The notes under the pieces: model-generated | Told to the model about the DNA's origin: nothing | What the model saw: only the letters and a program-made list of their open reading frames with translations | The model's database searches: none | Shown here: positions 36,551 through 47,110 of the stretch, one piece after another | How the letters are laid out: each line of letters opens with the position of its first letter | How positions within the stretch are numbered: position 1 is the first letter of the stretch | Position numbers and translations under genes: made by a program | Source: a marine gamma proteobacterium HTCC2089 | GTDB taxonomy: Bacteria > Pseudomonadota > Gammaproteobacteria > Pseudomonadales > Azotimanducaceae | Length of the DNA: 64,000 bases | Reading direction: 5' to 3' | Assembly (NCBI GenBank): GCA_905182905.1 | Contig: CAJJDH010000002.1 | Coordinates: forward strand, 56,594 to 120,593

Positions 36551-37102
36551 ATGACTAAAGATTTCGCCGAACGCAGCAATCAATCTAAGCGCAAACCTGC
36601 AAAGCGCAAGCCGGCGCAGCGACGCACCCCAACAAAAGGCAAAATGACCTTCCACGCACCGAGTTTTTCTTCAGGTGCATTAGTAGGCGCCGCCATTGTT
36701 CTACTCACCGCTTATGCACCGGAAATACTGGACACCGAGGCATCAGCGCCTAGTAGTGAAAAGACTACAAAAGAAACACCTAAAATTCGTTTTGAGTTCC
36801 CTGACCTGCTGAAGAATAACGAGGTAGCTGCGAATCCGGACACATACTCTGCGCCGCCCGCCACAGCTAATGCCGCAAAGACTTTTAGAATTCAAGCCGC
36901 CTCATTTCGTAGCGAAGCAGATGCCAATGTGCTGCGGGCTAAGTTATTGCTTACAGACCTTCCAAGCAGCATTGAGTCTTCCAAAGTTTCAGGCGAAACC
37001 TGGCACCGAGTAATAGTGGGTCCCTTCGACAAAAAAGCCGTTGCAGACCGTGCTATGACACGCCTGCGGCAACAAAACCTGACAGCAATATGGCTTAACT
37101 AA
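36551..37102 (+). CDS. SPOR-domain cell-division protein, FtsN-like
   Basis: 183 residues. Basic cytoplasmic head (Lys/Arg/Pro-rich, 13-33), one membrane helix about 41-58 ('SGALVGAAIVLLTAYAP'), a flexible linker, and a SPOR domain from about 108 ('KTFRIQAASFRSEADANVLR' to 'HRVIVGPF'). This is the protein found upstream of hslVU in Pseudomonas and relatives; it is called FtsN-like because of topology and SPOR, but lacks long periplasmic helices of E. coli FtsN. Followed 37 bp later by hslV. Confidence 0.85.
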   Translation: MTKDFAERSNQSKRKPAKRKPAQRRTPTKGKMTFHAPSFSSGALVGAAIVLLTAYAPEILDTEASAPSSEKTTKETPKIRFEFPDLLKNNEVAANPDTYSAPPATANAAKTFRIQAASFRSEADANVLRAKLLLTDLPSSIESSKVSGETWHRVIVGPFDKKAVADRAMTRLRQQNLTAIWLN

Positions 37103-37139
37103 TACAACAACACTCCTTGATCTAATCTGAGATAACCGA

Positions 37140-37694
37140 ATGCAAGAATTTCACGGTACGACAATTTTAAGCGTACGCGACGACAAGCAAGTCTGTGTTG
37201 GCGGCGATGGCCAAGTGTCATTGGGCGACACTGTCATGAAAGGCAACGCCATAAAAGTACGCAAACTGTATCATGACAAAGTAATTGCTGGGTTCGCAGG
37301 TAGCACCGCAGATGCTTTTACGCTATTTGAACGTTTTGAAGCGGCGCTAGAGAAATATCATGGGCAACTCGCCCGGGCTGCAGTAGAACTCGCGAAAGAA
37401 TGGCGCTCGGATCGCGCCCTTCGCAAACTTGAAGCAATGCTCATTGTTGCTGATACCACTGCCACTCTATTGATCAGTGGTAATGGCGATGTAATCGAAC
37501 CAGAAGCGGGCGTTTTAGCCATTGGCTCTGGCGGTAACTATGCCCGCGCAGCGGCCATTGCTATGACTGAAAACACCCAACTACCGCCAGAAGAGGTGGT
37601 CGAAAAATCCCTTAGTATTGCCGGTGATATTTGCATTTATACCAACCACTCTTTCACCATTGAAACGCTAAGCATTGCCAAAGCGGGCGACTAA
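37140..37694 (+). CDS. hslV: ATP-dependent protease subunit HslV
   Basis: 184 residues. N-terminal-threonine peptidase of the HslUV (ClpQY) complex. The motif '[10 protein letters not shown]' shows catalytic Thr at residue 7 after a six-residue lead 'MQEFHG', so activation needs removal of a short propeptide and not only of the initiator Met as in E. coli ('MTTIVSV'). '[20 protein letters not shown]' and '[11 protein letters not shown]' are typical. hslU begins 10 bp downstream. Confidence 0.96.
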   Translation: MQEFHGTTILSVRDDKQVCVGGDGQVSLGDTVMKGNAIKVRKLYHDKVIAGFAGSTADAFTLFERFEAALEKYHGQLARAAVELAKEWRSDRALRKLEAMLIVADTTATLLISGNGDVIEPEAGVLAIGSGGNYARAAAIAMTENTQLPPEEVVEKSLSIAGDICIYTNHSFTIETLSIAKAGD

Positions 37695-37704
37695 GGCCTT
37701 AACT

Positions 37705-39060
37705 ATGAACACCCTAAAACAACTGACACCCGCTGAGATTGTCAAAGAACTAGATCGCCACATTATTGGGCAAAGTGAGGCAAAAAGAGCTGTGGCTATT
37801 GCCTTGCGCAACCGCTGGCGGCGGTTACAGCTAACCGCTGAATTACGCGATGAAGTTAGCCCGAAAAATATTCTCATGATCGGACCAACCGGTGTGGGCA
37901 AAACCGAAATTGCCCGTCGCCTTGCGAAACTCGCAAATGCGCCCTTTATTAAAGTAGAAGCCACCAAGTTCACCGAGGTGGGTTATGTGGGTCGTGACGT
38001 GGAATCTATAATTCGCGATCTTATGGATACCTCAATCAATATGCTGCGCGAAGAGCAAATGCAGGCGGTACAAGACACCGCCCAAGATCGTGCGGAAGAT
38101 CGTATCTTGGACATATTACTGCCAGAGCCACGCAAAGAGAGTGCAGACAACACAGATAGCGGCGAGTCTACGTCTAGTAGTGAGTCTAGCACTCGACAAA
38201 TGTTCAGAAAGAAACTCCGCCAAGGAGAACTGGACGACAAGGAAATTGATATCGAACTGGAACAGGTCAATATCGGTGTAGAAATCATGACTCCACCGGG
38301 CATGGAAGAAATGACCAACCAGCTACAAAATATGTTCAGTAATTTGGGTCAGGGTAAAAAAACCGATCAGCGGCTGCCAATTAAGGAAGCGCTAAAAAGA
38401 ATTCACGAAGAGGAAGCCGCCAAGCTAGTTAATGAAGACGAGATAAAAAGCCAAGCACTCACCGCTGTAGAGCAAACGGGCATAGTTTTCATTGACGAGT
38501 TAGATAAGGTGGCAAAACGCTCGGAGACCACCGGGGCGGATGTGTCTAGGGAAGGTGTGCAACGCGACCTACTGCCACTTATTGAAGGCTGCAGTGTTAC
38601 GACCAAATATGGTGTGATTAAGACCGATCATATTTTGTTTATTGCCTCAGGAGCATTCCACTTAGCCAAACCCTCAGACCTAATCCCTGAACTACAGGGC
38701 AGACTTCCCATCCGAGTTGAGTTGAGTGCTTTAACTCCGGGAGATTTTGAACGCATTCTCACTGAACCTAAAGCTAGTCTCACGGAGCAATACCAAGCGT
38801 TGATGGCCATAGAGGGCGTTGATCTTGAGTTTGCAAAAGAGGGTATTGCGCAAATTGCTCACCTAGCATGGCAGGTCAATGAAGGCACAGAAAATATTGG
38901 CGCACGACGTCTACACACTGTGTTGGAACGATTATTAGAAGATCTGTCTTTTTCTGCCAACGACCAAGATCAGGCCACGGTCACAGTGGACGAGGACTAC
39001 GTTAACGCCCATTTAGCCGACTTAGTCAGCAATAACGACCTATCCCGGTTTATTCTTTAG
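37705..39060 (+). CDS. hslU: HslU ATPase subunit
   Basis: 451 residues from the ATG at 37705; an earlier in-frame ATG lies inside hslV and is not used by the family. Unfoldase ring that feeds HslV. Walker A '[15 protein letters not shown]', the I-domain (about 110-240) with a Ser-rich acidic stretch at about 150-168, Walker B '[13 protein letters not shown]', and sensor 2 '[18 protein letters not shown]'. The conserved tail 'DLSRFIL' ends as required to activate HslV. Confidence 0.97.
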   Translation: MNTLKQLTPAEIVKELDRHIIGQSEAKRAVAIALRNRWRRLQLTAELRDEVSPKNILMIGPTGVGKTEIARRLAKLANAPFIKVEATKFTEVGYVGRDVESIIRDLMDTSINMLREEQMQAVQDTAQDRAEDRILDILLPEPRKESADNTDSGESTSSSESSTRQMFRKKLRQGELDDKEIDIELEQVNIGVEIMTPPGMEEMTNQLQNMFSNLGQGKKTDQRLPIKEALKRIHEEEAAKLVNEDEIKSQALTAVEQTGIVFIDELDKVAKRSETTGADVSREGVQRDLLPLIEGCSVTTKYGVIKTDHILFIASGAFHLAKPSDLIPELQGRLPIRVELSALTPGDFERILTEPKASLTEQYQALMAIEGVDLEFAKEGIAQIAHLAWQVNEGTENIGARRLHTVLERLLEDLSFSANDQDQATVTVDEDYVNAHLADLVSNNDLSRFIL

Positions 39061-39068
39061 AGATTGTA

Positions 39069-39452
39069 ATGCAAGCACCGACTAATATTACCTATCACAA
39101 AATTGGCCACGTGCTGGAAATTCGCTGGCAGGATGTAACATTTAACCTGCCGGCAGAATTGCTACGAGTGTATTCGCCGTCCGCAGAAGTGCGCGGACAT
39201 TCCAGTGAAGAGCGCACGCTACAAACGGGCAAAAAGAACGTAGGCATTAAAAAAATTGAAGCCGTTGGCAATTACGCCATTCGCATCACCTTTGACGATG
39301 GTCACGACACAGGAATATTTGCGTGGTCCTACTTACATGAAATGGGAACTAATCAAGATACATTTTGGCAGGACTACTTGACCGACCTTAAACAGGCCAA
39401 CGCTTCAAGGTTGCCAAATATTCCGGTCAATCAGTGGTCGCCAAAAAGCTGA
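39069..39452 (+). CDS. DUF971 (gamma-butyrobetaine hydroxylase-like N-terminal) protein
   Basis: 127 residues, 8 bp after hslU. The pattern 'LEIRWQDVTFNLPAELLRVYSPSAEV' and 'YAIRITFDDGHDTGIFAWSYL' is that of DUF971, the zinc-binding N-terminal fold of gamma-butyrobetaine hydroxylase standing alone. Known in this location in Pseudomonas. Possibly involved in Fe-S or metal handling; function not established. Confidence 0.88.
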   Translation: MQAPTNITYHKIGHVLEIRWQDVTFNLPAELLRVYSPSAEVRGHSSEERTLQTGKKNVGIKKIEAVGNYAIRITFDDGHDTGIFAWSYLHEMGTNQDTFWQDYLTDLKQANASRLPNIPVNQWSPKS

Positions 39453-39528
39453 CCGTTACGTATGGTCGGCCCTAGCAAAATCCAAACGATACCTAAACAA
39501 GAAAGACTAACGAAGATAAAACCAGCAT

Positions 39529-40317
39529 ATGTCTGATGTAAAAGAAAACGCCCAAGCAACCAGTCACGCTCAGGAACAAGTTAACTTTGGTTATCAAAAA
39601 GTTTCGCCTGAAGAGAAAACTAAGCGTGTGGGTGAAGTGTTCAAAGCAGTAGCAGATCGTTATGACGTTATGAACGACCTAATGTCACTTGGCACTCACC
39701 GTATTTTTAAGCGCATGGTCATACAGATGTCTGGCGCACGTACTGGTCACAATATTTTGGACCTTGCCGGTGGCACCGGTGACATGGCAGGTTTATTTGC
39801 ACCCATCGTAGGCGAAACTGGGCGCGTCGTTTTAACCGACCTAAATGAACCCATGATGCGCGTCGGTCGCGACAGACTTATTGATGGCGGCATGTCCCAG
39901 GTCCAATTTTGTCGTGCCCCCGCCGAGGCTCTACCCTTCGCTGATAACAGCTTCGACTGCGCATGCATCAGTTTTGGCATTAGAAATTTCACCGACAAAG
40001 ATCAGGCGCTAGCAGAATTATTACGCGTTCTGAAACCTGGCTCTCCTTTGTTGGTGTTAGAGTTCTCTAAACCCCAAGATCCATTATTGGAGTCGGCCTA
40101 CAAAATTTTCCAAACTCTATGGCCACCAGTAGGTAAGTTTTTCGTTGGAGACGCACAGCCTTATCAGTATCTTGTGGATTCAATACGCGTTCACCCAGAC
40201 CAAAAGGCGTTGAAACAAATGTTTGAAGACGCAGGGTTCGACGATGCCCAGTACCATAATTTGGTTGGCGGAGTTGCGGCTATTCACCGCGGCGTGAAAC
40301 CGTTAAATGCTCATTAA
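39529..40317 (+). CDS. ubiE: ubiquinone/menaquinone biosynthesis C-methyltransferase UbiE
   Basis: 262 residues. SAM-dependent methylation in ubiquinone synthesis. Motif I 'ILDLAGGTGDMAG', family signatures 'RYDVMNDLMSLGTHRIFKR' near 46-64 and 'ISFGIRNFTDKDQALAE'. First of a ubiE-ubiJ-ubiB cluster; ubiJ starts 9 bp later. The N-terminus has about 12 extra residues, usual for gammaproteobacteria. Confidence 0.97.
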   Translation: MSDVKENAQATSHAQEQVNFGYQKVSPEEKTKRVGEVFKAVADRYDVMNDLMSLGTHRIFKRMVIQMSGARTGHNILDLAGGTGDMAGLFAPIVGETGRVVLTDLNEPMMRVGRDRLIDGGMSQVQFCRAPAEALPFADNSFDCACISFGIRNFTDKDQALAELLRVLKPGSPLLVLEFSKPQDPLLESAYKIFQTLWPPVGKFFVGDAQPYQYLVDSIRVHPDQKALKQMFEDAGFDDAQYHNLVGGVAAIHRGVKPLNAH

Positions 40318-40326
40318 CCATCCGTT

Positions 40327-40968
40327 ATGACCATTGTTAACAGCGCAATGCTCGACAAATTTTTGGTAGATTTTGTCAACCTAGTATGCCGCCAAATATC
40401 GGCCCTTGATCCGAGCCTAGTGCTCAAGATGGCGTCTATTGCAGGGCAAGTTATTGAAATCAAATGCACTGCACCGGAAAAAGTATGGCATTTAATAATT
40501 GGCGCTAACGGCATTGAGTTGCACAACGGTAGCGCAGCTCATCCCAATGTTGCCATAGCAGGTACGGCGCCGAGCTTGCTTAAGGCGTTAACTACAGGCG
40601 GTGAGTCAGCGGCAATTCAAATAGACGGAGACGAAACGCTACTGTTGGAACTGAGCGAGTTAATCAAAAACTTTTATCCGGACCTAGTCCTACCGCTGGC
40701 CCTTATATTGGGCGACAAAAACGCTAACAAAGTAGCTGCCACATTAGAATTGGGAATGTCTACTTTAGCTAATCTTGCGTCGAGTCTTGGCGCAGATGCC
40801 GCGCAAAATGCAGGCGCAAAATTTGCTGCGGGATTCACTAATACAGAAAATTTTGCCCGTCACCTAGACGAATTAGATGCCCTACGATTAAGGGTAGATC
40901 GCTTGAGTGCTCGTATCTCCCAACGTGAACGCACAGTACAGGACAACTCTGAGCCATCTAACCGATGA
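40327..40968 (+). CDS. ubiJ: ubiquinone biosynthesis accessory factor UbiJ
   Basis: 213 residues. SCP2-type lipid-binding domain at about 30-110 ('VIEIKCTAPEKVWHLIIGAN'), then a helical tail with a coiled coil ('LDELDALRLRVDRLSARISQ') used to scaffold the Ubi complex. Its ending overlaps ubiB by 4 bp. Confidence 0.9.
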   Translation: MTIVNSAMLDKFLVDFVNLVCRQISALDPSLVLKMASIAGQVIEIKCTAPEKVWHLIIGANGIELHNGSAAHPNVAIAGTAPSLLKALTTGGESAAIQIDGDETLLLELSELIKNFYPDLVLPLALILGDKNANKVAATLELGMSTLANLASSLGADAAQNAGAKFAAGFTNTENFARHLDELDALRLRVDRLSARISQRERTVQDNSEPSNR

Positions 40969-42578
40969 CCCGCGCAGATTGGCCACAATTGTTTAAGCTG
41001 ATCGTCGCGGTCTTTCGCAGCAGGTTGCATCACCTAATACCCGCTGAAGCTATACCCAATTTCCCTTTGCGCTTAGCGATAAAAGGCCTGCAAGTTCTAC
41101 TGCCTGTTGGCAAAAAAACTTTGGGCACACACCTGCTAACGACACTGGAAAATTTGGGTCCAGTGTACATAAAGATCGGTCAGCTATTGTCCACAAGGCC
41201 GGACATCCTCGGCGAAGAAGTCTGCCAAACCCTAGCAAAACTGCAGGATAAAGTGACGCCAATACCTAACTTAAACATTCAGGTAGAAGTTGCTGATGCT
41301 ATCGGAACTACGGACGCCTTCCAAAGCATTGATGCTACGCCCATTGCCAGCGCATCCATAGCGCAAGTGCACCAAGCAAAGTTACAGGATGGTACGGCTG
41401 TTGTAATAAAAATTGTGCGCCCAAATATCGAAGCGCGGATTCTTAAGGATATGACCCTACTCATTCATGTTGCAGAGTATTTGGACAACCGCTTTACAAT
41501 CGTTCGGCGTATCCACCTGCCGCGCATCATGCGTGATCACCTAAATACGCTGCTAATTGAACTAGATATGTTCAGCGAAGCACGCAACCAGATTCAGCTT
41601 AGACGCAACTTCGCTGACTCACCGTTACTTTACGTGCCGCGTCTCTACGCACAATTTACGCGCCGCAACATACTTGTCATGGAACAGGTATTTGCCCCTT
41701 CTATTGGTAATATCACAGCGCTGAAAGAAGCCAACATAGATATGCGGGTGTTGGCGCACAAAGGTGTAGAAACCTTTTTCACCCAAGTCTTTGAGCACAA
41801 CTTTTTCCACGCGGATATGCATCCGGGCAATGTCTTAGTGGATGTATCCAACCCCAGCGACCCAAAGTATGTGGCCCTAGATTGCGCCATTGTTGGAAGC
41901 CTGAGTAAAGAAGATCAATACTATTTGGCTCAGAATGTTTTGGCCTTTTTCCACCGCGACTATCGCGCCGTAGTTGACCTGCATATTCGTTCCGGTTGGG
42001 TGCCCATTACCACGGACCCCGACGCGTTTGAGGCGGTGATAGAATCCGTTTGTGAACCAATATTTGCCAAACCATTGAGTGAAATATCTTTTGCTGACTT
42101 TATGGCGGAGCTTTTACAAACCGCTAGCGAGTTTGAGATGGAAATTCAGCCCCAGCTGGTGCTGCTGCAAAAAACGTTACTCTACATAGAAGGGTTAGGC
42201 AGGCAGCTATATCCCGAGTTAGACCTATGGGAGACAGCTGAGCCGTTCATGCAACGTTGGGCCAAGCGCAATCTTGGTCCGCTTGCAGTCATCACAGAAC
42301 TGGCAGAGCAAGGGCCACTCATATTCGCAGAGCTGCATCGGTTACCCGCATTACTCAAAGATGACGGCCAAATGGTACTGCGCCTAGAAATGGCCAAGCA
42401 AAGTAAAGAAATTCGTCAACTGCAAGATCAGTTGGCTGGAATGCAGCGTAAAAGACGACGATTGCTGGTCGCAATCATTATTATCTGCGCACTTGTCGTT
42501 GGGTTGAATGTCTCAGGGCCAGAGACAGATCAAGGCCGGATCGGAACTTTAATACCGCTCATATTCGGTTCACAATAG
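40965..42578 (+). CDS. ubiB: ubiquinone biosynthesis kinase-like protein UbiB
   Basis: 537 residues. ABC1/ADCK family atypical kinase. The signature KxGQ loop is in 'VYIKIGQLLSTRPDILG' and the A-rich loop in 'ATPIASASIAQVHQAKL', with catalytic motifs 'HADMHPGNVL' and 'ALDCAIVG' (the DFG-like Asp). A C-terminal membrane anchor ('LLVAIIIICALVVGL') is near 503-517. In Pseudomonas hisI and hisE follow; here hisE follows directly after 93 bp. Confidence 0.96.
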   Translation: MTRADWPQLFKLIVAVFRSRLHHLIPAEAIPNFPLRLAIKGLQVLLPVGKKTLGTHLLTTLENLGPVYIKIGQLLSTRPDILGEEVCQTLAKLQDKVTPIPNLNIQVEVADAIGTTDAFQSIDATPIASASIAQVHQAKLQDGTAVVIKIVRPNIEARILKDMTLLIHVAEYLDNRFTIVRRIHLPRIMRDHLNTLLIELDMFSEARNQIQLRRNFADSPLLYVPRLYAQFTRRNILVMEQVFAPSIGNITALKEANIDMRVLAHKGVETFFTQVFEHNFFHADMHPGNVLVDVSNPSDPKYVALDCAIVGSLSKEDQYYLAQNVLAFFHRDYRAVVDLHIRSGWVPITTDPDAFEAVIESVCEPIFAKPLSEISFADFMAELLQTASEFEMEIQPQLVLLQKTLLYIEGLGRQLYPELDLWETAEPFMQRWAKRNLGPLAVITELAEQGPLIFAELHRLPALLKDDGQMVLRLEMAKQSKEIRQLQDQLAGMQRKRRRLLVAIIIICALVVGLNVSGPETDQGRIGTLIPLIFGSQ

Positions 42579-42671
42579 CTGGGTCGCTAGGAAATACATT
42601 ATGGGTAGTCTTAAAAGCCTATCCTTCACCACATACTCAAGTGATAATGATCTAGTCAATAAGGAAATCAG

Positions 42672-43001
42672 ATGAACATATTAGATGACTTAACTGAAGT
42701 TCTTGCGGACCGAAAAAACCAGAGCCATGAAGAATCCTACGTTGCGTCCTTACACCAAGCGGGACTCAATAAGATATTGGAAAAAATTGGTGAGGAAGCA
42801 ACCGAGGTTATTATTGCGGCAAAAGACGCAGAAGTAGACCCGAGGCAAAAAGACGAGGTAATAAAGGAGGTTGCTGATCTGTGGTTTCACTCTATGGTAA
42901 TGCTCAGTGACTTAGATCTAACTGCCCAAGACGTACTGGACGAGTTGGCCGACAGATTTGGTATTGGTGGTATTGAGGAAAAAGCCGGCCGCGACGACTA
43001 G
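42672..43001 (+). CDS. hisE: phosphoribosyl-ATP pyrophosphatase
   Basis: 109 residues. Second step of histidine synthesis. '[15 protein letters not shown]' and '[13 protein letters not shown]' are the MazG-like helices with the acidic Mg-binding residues. A GGAAATC ribosome site precedes the ATG. hisI, its usual upstream partner, is missing from this slot; tatABC follows as in relatives. Confidence 0.96.
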   Translation: MNILDDLTEVLADRKNQSHEESYVASLHQAGLNKILEKIGEEATEVIIAAKDAEVDPRQKDEVIKEVADLWFHSMVMLSDLDLTAQDVLDELADRFGIGGIEEKAGRDD

Positions 43002-43094
43002 GCTTTGTTGCCTTTGACTACTATCGGGACCAGAGTTAATGCTAGTTCTGGTCGAGCAACGAATTGAAAACGAACGAATGAACGGAGTAAGAAA

Positions 43095-43334
43095 ATGTTT
43101 GGATTAGGAATGACTGAACTACTGGTGATCCTGGCCATCGTTCTACTGGTATTTGGACCAAAGCGACTCAAGAGTATTGGCTCTGATCTAGGCAATGCCA
43201 TTAAGGGTTTTAGAAACGCGGTGTCTGAAGAAGAAAAGCCCGCGGAACAAGATGCCCAAGCTAAAGTCATCGACGGCGAGCCGCAAGCTGAGAGCGCTGC
43301 GCAAAGCGCTAAAGAAGAGCATAAAACTCAATAG
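43095..43334 (+). CDS. tatA: Sec-independent translocase subunit TatA
   Basis: 79 residues. Short membrane helix with '[20 protein letters not shown]', amphipathic helix '[17 protein letters not shown]', and acidic-hydrophilic tail. Forms the transport pore for folded twin-arginine substrates, such as the molybdenum hydroxylase in this window. GGAG ribosome site. Confidence 0.96.
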   Translation: MFGLGMTELLVILAIVLLVFGPKRLKSIGSDLGNAIKGFRNAVSEEEKPAEQDAQAKVIDGEPQAESAAQSAKEEHKTQ

Positions 43335-43393
43335 CCTTCAGCCACGCGAGACAATGCACCACCAACAGTATCTAGTGATGACGAATAGCAAAT

Positions 43394-43897
43394 ATGTTTG
43401 ATGGCATAAGTACAATAGAGACTATGGTCATCATAGTGGTGGTTTTGCTGGTTATCGGACCGGAACGACTGCCAGATGCCCTGCGCACATTAGGCCTATG
43501 GGTGGGCAGACTACAAAGATCATTTACCAGTGTAAAAACTGAGATTGAGAAAGAGATCGACATGGACGGTATTCGTCGCCAACTGCATAACGAAGCAGTG
43601 ATGGAAGAGATGAAGCGGATTCAAGATGAGGTCGACGCAGGTACAGATGCAATAAAGGCGCAAACTGCCATAGATCCCAATAAGATCATGGCTAGCGACC
43701 CGGCCAGCGAGAACAAAAATACGGACGACAATGCACAAGGGCGTGATCCCGAGCCAGCAGAAGACGATCACGCGACCACCATGGTAGATGAGTCTACACA
43801 ACCACCCACTACACCACCGCGTACCGATGCTGAAGTCGAAGCCGCTTACTTACGCAAACAAGCGAACTTAAAAAACCAAGAAGATAAGACAGATTAG
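43394..43897 (+). CDS. tatB: Sec-independent translocase subunit TatB
   Basis: 167 residues. N-terminal helix 'ETMVIIVVVLLVIGPERLPD' with the conserved Glu and GPERLP, amphipathic helix with 'LGLWVGRLQRSF', and a long hydrophilic tail rich in Asp, Pro and Thr. Receptor component with TatC, whose GTG start is 1 bp after the stop. Confidence 0.95.
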   Translation: MFDGISTIETMVIIVVVLLVIGPERLPDALRTLGLWVGRLQRSFTSVKTEIEKEIDMDGIRRQLHNEAVMEEMKRIQDEVDAGTDAIKAQTAIDPNKIMASDPASENKNTDDNAQGRDPEPAEDDHATTMVDESTQPPTTPPRTDAEVEAAYLRKQANLKNQEDKTD

Positions 43898-43898
43898 C

Positions 43899-44684
43899 GT
43901 GAGTGCAGATAAAGAAACTAACCACGACGCAGCGGTAGACGACCATGAGCAACCGTTTCTAGATCACCTAATAGAACTGCGCTCACGAATTTTGCGCAGT
44001 TTGGTTTTGGTCGTGATACTTTTTGTACCTTTCTATACTTATAGCGGAGTAATTTTTGACTGGGTGGCAGCGCCGATAATCAGTGTCTTGCCTGATGGTT
44101 CGAAGATGATCGCCACACAAATTGCATCGCCTTTTTTAGTGCCCTTTAAGCTATCACTGTATTGCGCACTATTTCTTGGCATTCCATTTCTTCTGCACCA
44201 ACTCTGGGGATTTATTGCTCCAGGGTTGTACCGCCACGAGAAAAAATTTGCCTACCCTCTGCTTTTTTCAAGCGTTGTACTCTTCTACTGCGGCATCGCC
44301 TTTTGCTATTACCTAGTTTTCCCATTGGTATTCGAGTTCTTTTATAAAGTTGCACCAGATCTGGCGCAAATGACCCCGGACATTTCCAACTATCTAGATT
44401 TCATAATGAAAATGTTTCTGGCATTTGGTTTAGCTTTTGAAATTCCTGTAGCCACTTTTTTACTGGCTTGGACCGGGCTTTCCACGGCAGACAAAATGGC
44501 CAGCAAACGACCTTATGTCATTATTGGTTGTTTCGTTGTTGGCATGCTTATGACACCACCGGATGTTGTCTCTCAGCTACTGTTAGCGGTACCGACTTGG
44601 TTTTTGTTTGAATTCGGAGTACTTATGGCGCGTTTCGTAGAGAAGAAAAACGACACAGAAACACCAGAGAAGCCAAGCCTGTAG
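43899..44684 (+). CDS. tatC: Sec-independent translocase subunit TatC
   Basis: 261 residues from a GTG start. Six membrane segments; conserved 'FLDHLIELRSRI' before the first helix, and 'APGLYRHEKKF' between helices, with 'GLAFEIPVATFLLAW' for helix 4. Core receptor for twin-arginine signals. The C-terminus ends in a charged tail. Confidence 0.96.
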   Translation: MSADKETNHDAAVDDHEQPFLDHLIELRSRILRSLVLVVILFVPFYTYSGVIFDWVAAPIISVLPDGSKMIATQIASPFLVPFKLSLYCALFLGIPFLLHQLWGFIAPGLYRHEKKFAYPLLFSSVVLFYCGIAFCYYLVFPLVFEFFYKVAPDLAQMTPDISNYLDFIMKMFLAFGLAFEIPVATFLLAWTGLSTADKMASKRPYVIIGCFVVGMLMTPPDVVSQLLLAVPTWFLFEFGVLMARFVEKKNDTETPEKPSL

Positions 44685-44763
44685 AAAGCAAATCAGCAGA
44701 CGCTAAATCAACTTTTTAATTTTACTTTCGCACTCTCTTTGCAACTCTCTTTAGAACTTTTTG

Positions 44764-45216
44764 CTAAGTCTTTTCCAGCAATAGAGTAATGGGACCATCA
44801 TTGGTTGAGGTAACCTGCATATCCGCACCAAACCGGCCTGTTTGCACACTCACTCTCGCGCTGAGCTTGCGCACAAAATACTCGTACAAATGATTAGCAA
44901 ATTCTGGAGCTGCGGCGCCAGAGAAAGAGGGCCGGCGGCCTTTGGCGACATCGGCAAAAAGCGTAAATTGAGAAACAACTAAAGCTTGCCCAGCTATGTC
45001 TTCCAAACCAAGCTGCATAGTTGTCGTAGCCGATTCGGCATCTGGCTTTGGAAATATGCGTAGCGCCAAAACCTTTTCCACCAGCCAATCCGCAGCTGCC
45101 TCATCGTCCTCTGGGGCAACCCCCAACAGCAGCAGCACTCCGGTGCCAATTTGACCGACTACCGCCTGATCAATACAAACCTGCGCACAACTGACGCGTT
45201 GTAGTACTACTTTCAT
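44764..45216 (-). CDS. dtd: D-aminoacyl-tRNA deacylase
   Basis: 150 residues. Removes D-amino acids from tRNA. Starts at the ATG at 45216 ('MKVVLQRVSCAQV'); a longer frame adds 12 residues absent in the family. 'LVVSQFTLFADVAKGRRPSF' carries the SQFTL and the GxPSF elements, and the C-terminal 'NDGPITLLLE' has the Gly-cisPro-type motif in its variant GPxT-like form. Convergent with tatC. Confidence 0.95.
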   Translation of the reverse strand: MKVVLQRVSCAQVCIDQAVVGQIGTGVLLLLGVAPEDDEAAADWLVEKVLALRIFPKPDAESATTTMQLGLEDIAGQALVVSQFTLFADVAKGRRPSFSGAAAPEFANHLYEYFVRKLSARVSVQTGRFGADMQVTSTNDGPITLLLEKT

Positions 45217-45310
45217 TGGCCACCACAAATTGTTGGCGACTATTGCCGCCACCCGAGATTACTTTATAGCGATCTCTACTTTGACTTCGGCAACAACAGC
45301 GGACTAGGTT

Positions 45311-47110
45311 TTAGGCCCGCTTGCGCTCGTTTTCTTTTAGCAGAGTTTTACGCACGCGGATATTCTCCGGTGTTACTTCCACCAACTCATCGTCGTCAAT
45401 AAATTCAAGAGCTTGCTCTAAGGTGAATTCCAACGCTGAGGTTAAAACGATATTTTCATCCGTACCAGAAGCTCGCACGTTGGTTTGCTTCTTTTCCTTC
45501 AGAGGATTTACCGTAAGGTCGTTTGAACGAACATGAATACCAACAACCATGCCTTCGTAGACTATCTGGTTAGGCTTAACCATCATGCGGCCACGGTTTT
45601 GCAGATTAAACAGAGCAAAACCAACTGCCTTACCCTGAGCGTTTGCAATCAATACACCGTTCTTACGCGAACCCACGTCGTCCGCCGTTCTCGGGCCAAA
45701 GCCGTCAGAGGCGAAAGACATAATGCCCGTGCCTGAAGTTTGCGACAGGAACACAGGGCGGTAACCCATAATGCCTCTACTTGGAATACGGAACTGCAGC
45801 CGCACTCGACCTTTGCCGTCTGGCTGCATTTCTTGTAACTCACCGCGGCGATCACCCAAAGACTCCATCACCTTACCTTGGTGAGTGTCTTCAATATCGA
45901 TGGTTAACGTTTCGTAAGGTTCGTGTACAACACCATCTATTTCTCGATAGATAACTTGCGGTCTGGACACAGCCAATTCGAAACCTTCGCGGCGCATAGT
46001 TTCAATAAGCACCGAAAGGTGTAACTCACCTCGACCTGAAACTAAAAACCTATCTGGGTCAGCGGTGTCTTCAATAACCAGAGCAACGTTATGAGAAGCC
46101 TCAGTATATAAACGTTCCCGAATCTGACGGCTGGTAACGAACTTGCCTTCTTTACCTGAAAGCGGTGAGTTGTTTACGCAGAACATCATCGACAATGTTG
46201 GCTCATCAACCGTAAGAGGCGTCATCGGATCTACCTGATCAGGCGAGCACAATGTGTCTGAAATATTGATCTTGTCGACACCGGTTAAGCAGATAATGTC
46301 TCCAGCGGTAGCATTGGGCGAGTCAACGCGCTCTAAACCGTGATGGCGATAAATATTTACCACTTTACCTTTACGTTCATTACCTTCTCGGTCCACAGCG
46401 ATGATCTGCTGGTTACGAGCAAGTTGGCCTCGAGAAATTCTACCGATGCCAATTACGCCCTCGTAAGTTGAGTAGTCCAACGAACTGATCTGCATTTGAA
46501 ATGGCCCAGTCTCATCTACTTCTGGGGGTGGTACTTGATCAACCAACATATCAAGAAGTGGTGTCATGTCATCTGCAACGGTATCTAGCTCTAATCCTGC
46601 TACGCCGTTAATGGCAGATGCGTAAACTACAGAGAAGTCCAGTTGCTCGTCTGTCCCACCCAAGTTATCAAAGAGTTCAAATACTTCATCGATCACTCGA
46701 TAAGGCTCACTACCGGGTCGGTCGATTTTATTAACTACAACAATTGGCTTCAGTCCGTAAGCAAAAGCTTTTTGCGTTACAAAGCGAGTTTGCGGCATGG
46801 GTCCATCTACGGCATCTACCAATAACAGAACTGCATCCACCATAGAAAGAATTCGCTCTACCTCACCACCAAAGTCAGCGTGCCCAGGTGTGTCGACGAT
46901 ATTAATTTGTGTATCGCGATATTGAATTGCAGTATTTTTGGCAAGAATCGTAATGCCACGCTCTTTTTCAAGATCGTTGCTGTCCATAACCCGCTCAGCG
47001 GCACTGGCTGAGATCATTCCGGTCTGTTGGAGCAGGCAGTCCACTAGTGTGGTTTTACCATGGTCAACGTGGGCAATTATGGCGACGTTGCGTACATTAG
47101 GATTTGGCAC
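45311..47110 (-). CDS. typA: ribosome-associated translational GTPase TypA/BipA
   Basis: 599 residues. GTPase of the EF-G type involved in ribosome assembly and stress growth. G1 '[14 protein letters not shown]', '[11 protein letters not shown]' (G2), '[13 protein letters not shown]' (G3), '[12 protein letters not shown]' (G4). The C-terminal domain runs to '[17 protein letters not shown]'. GTG start supported by an AGAGGAA ribosome site. In relatives thiI lies between typA and glnA; it is absent here. Confidence 0.97.
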   Translation of the reverse strand: MPNPNVRNVAIIAHVDHGKTTLVDCLLQQTGMISASAAERVMDSNDLEKERGITILAKNTAIQYRDTQINIVDTPGHADFGGEVERILSMVDAVLLLVDAVDGPMPQTRFVTQKAFAYGLKPIVVVNKIDRPGSEPYRVIDEVFELFDNLGGTDEQLDFSVVYASAINGVAGLELDTVADDMTPLLDMLVDQVPPPEVDETGPFQMQISSLDYSTYEGVIGIGRISRGQLARNQQIIAVDREGNERKGKVVNIYRHHGLERVDSPNATAGDIICLTGVDKINISDTLCSPDQVDPMTPLTVDEPTLSMMFCVNNSPLSGKEGKFVTSRQIRERLYTEASHNVALVIEDTADPDRFLVSGRGELHLSVLIETMRREGFELAVSRPQVIYREIDGVVHEPYETLTIDIEDTHQGKVMESLGDRRGELQEMQPDGKGRVRLQFRIPSRGIMGYRPVFLSQTSGTGIMSFASDGFGPRTADDVGSRKNGVLIANAQGKAVGFALFNLQNRGRMMVKPNQIVYEGMVVGIHVRSNDLTVNPLKEKKQTNVRASGTDENIVLTSALEFTLEQALEFIDDDELVEVTPENIRVRKTLLKENERKRA

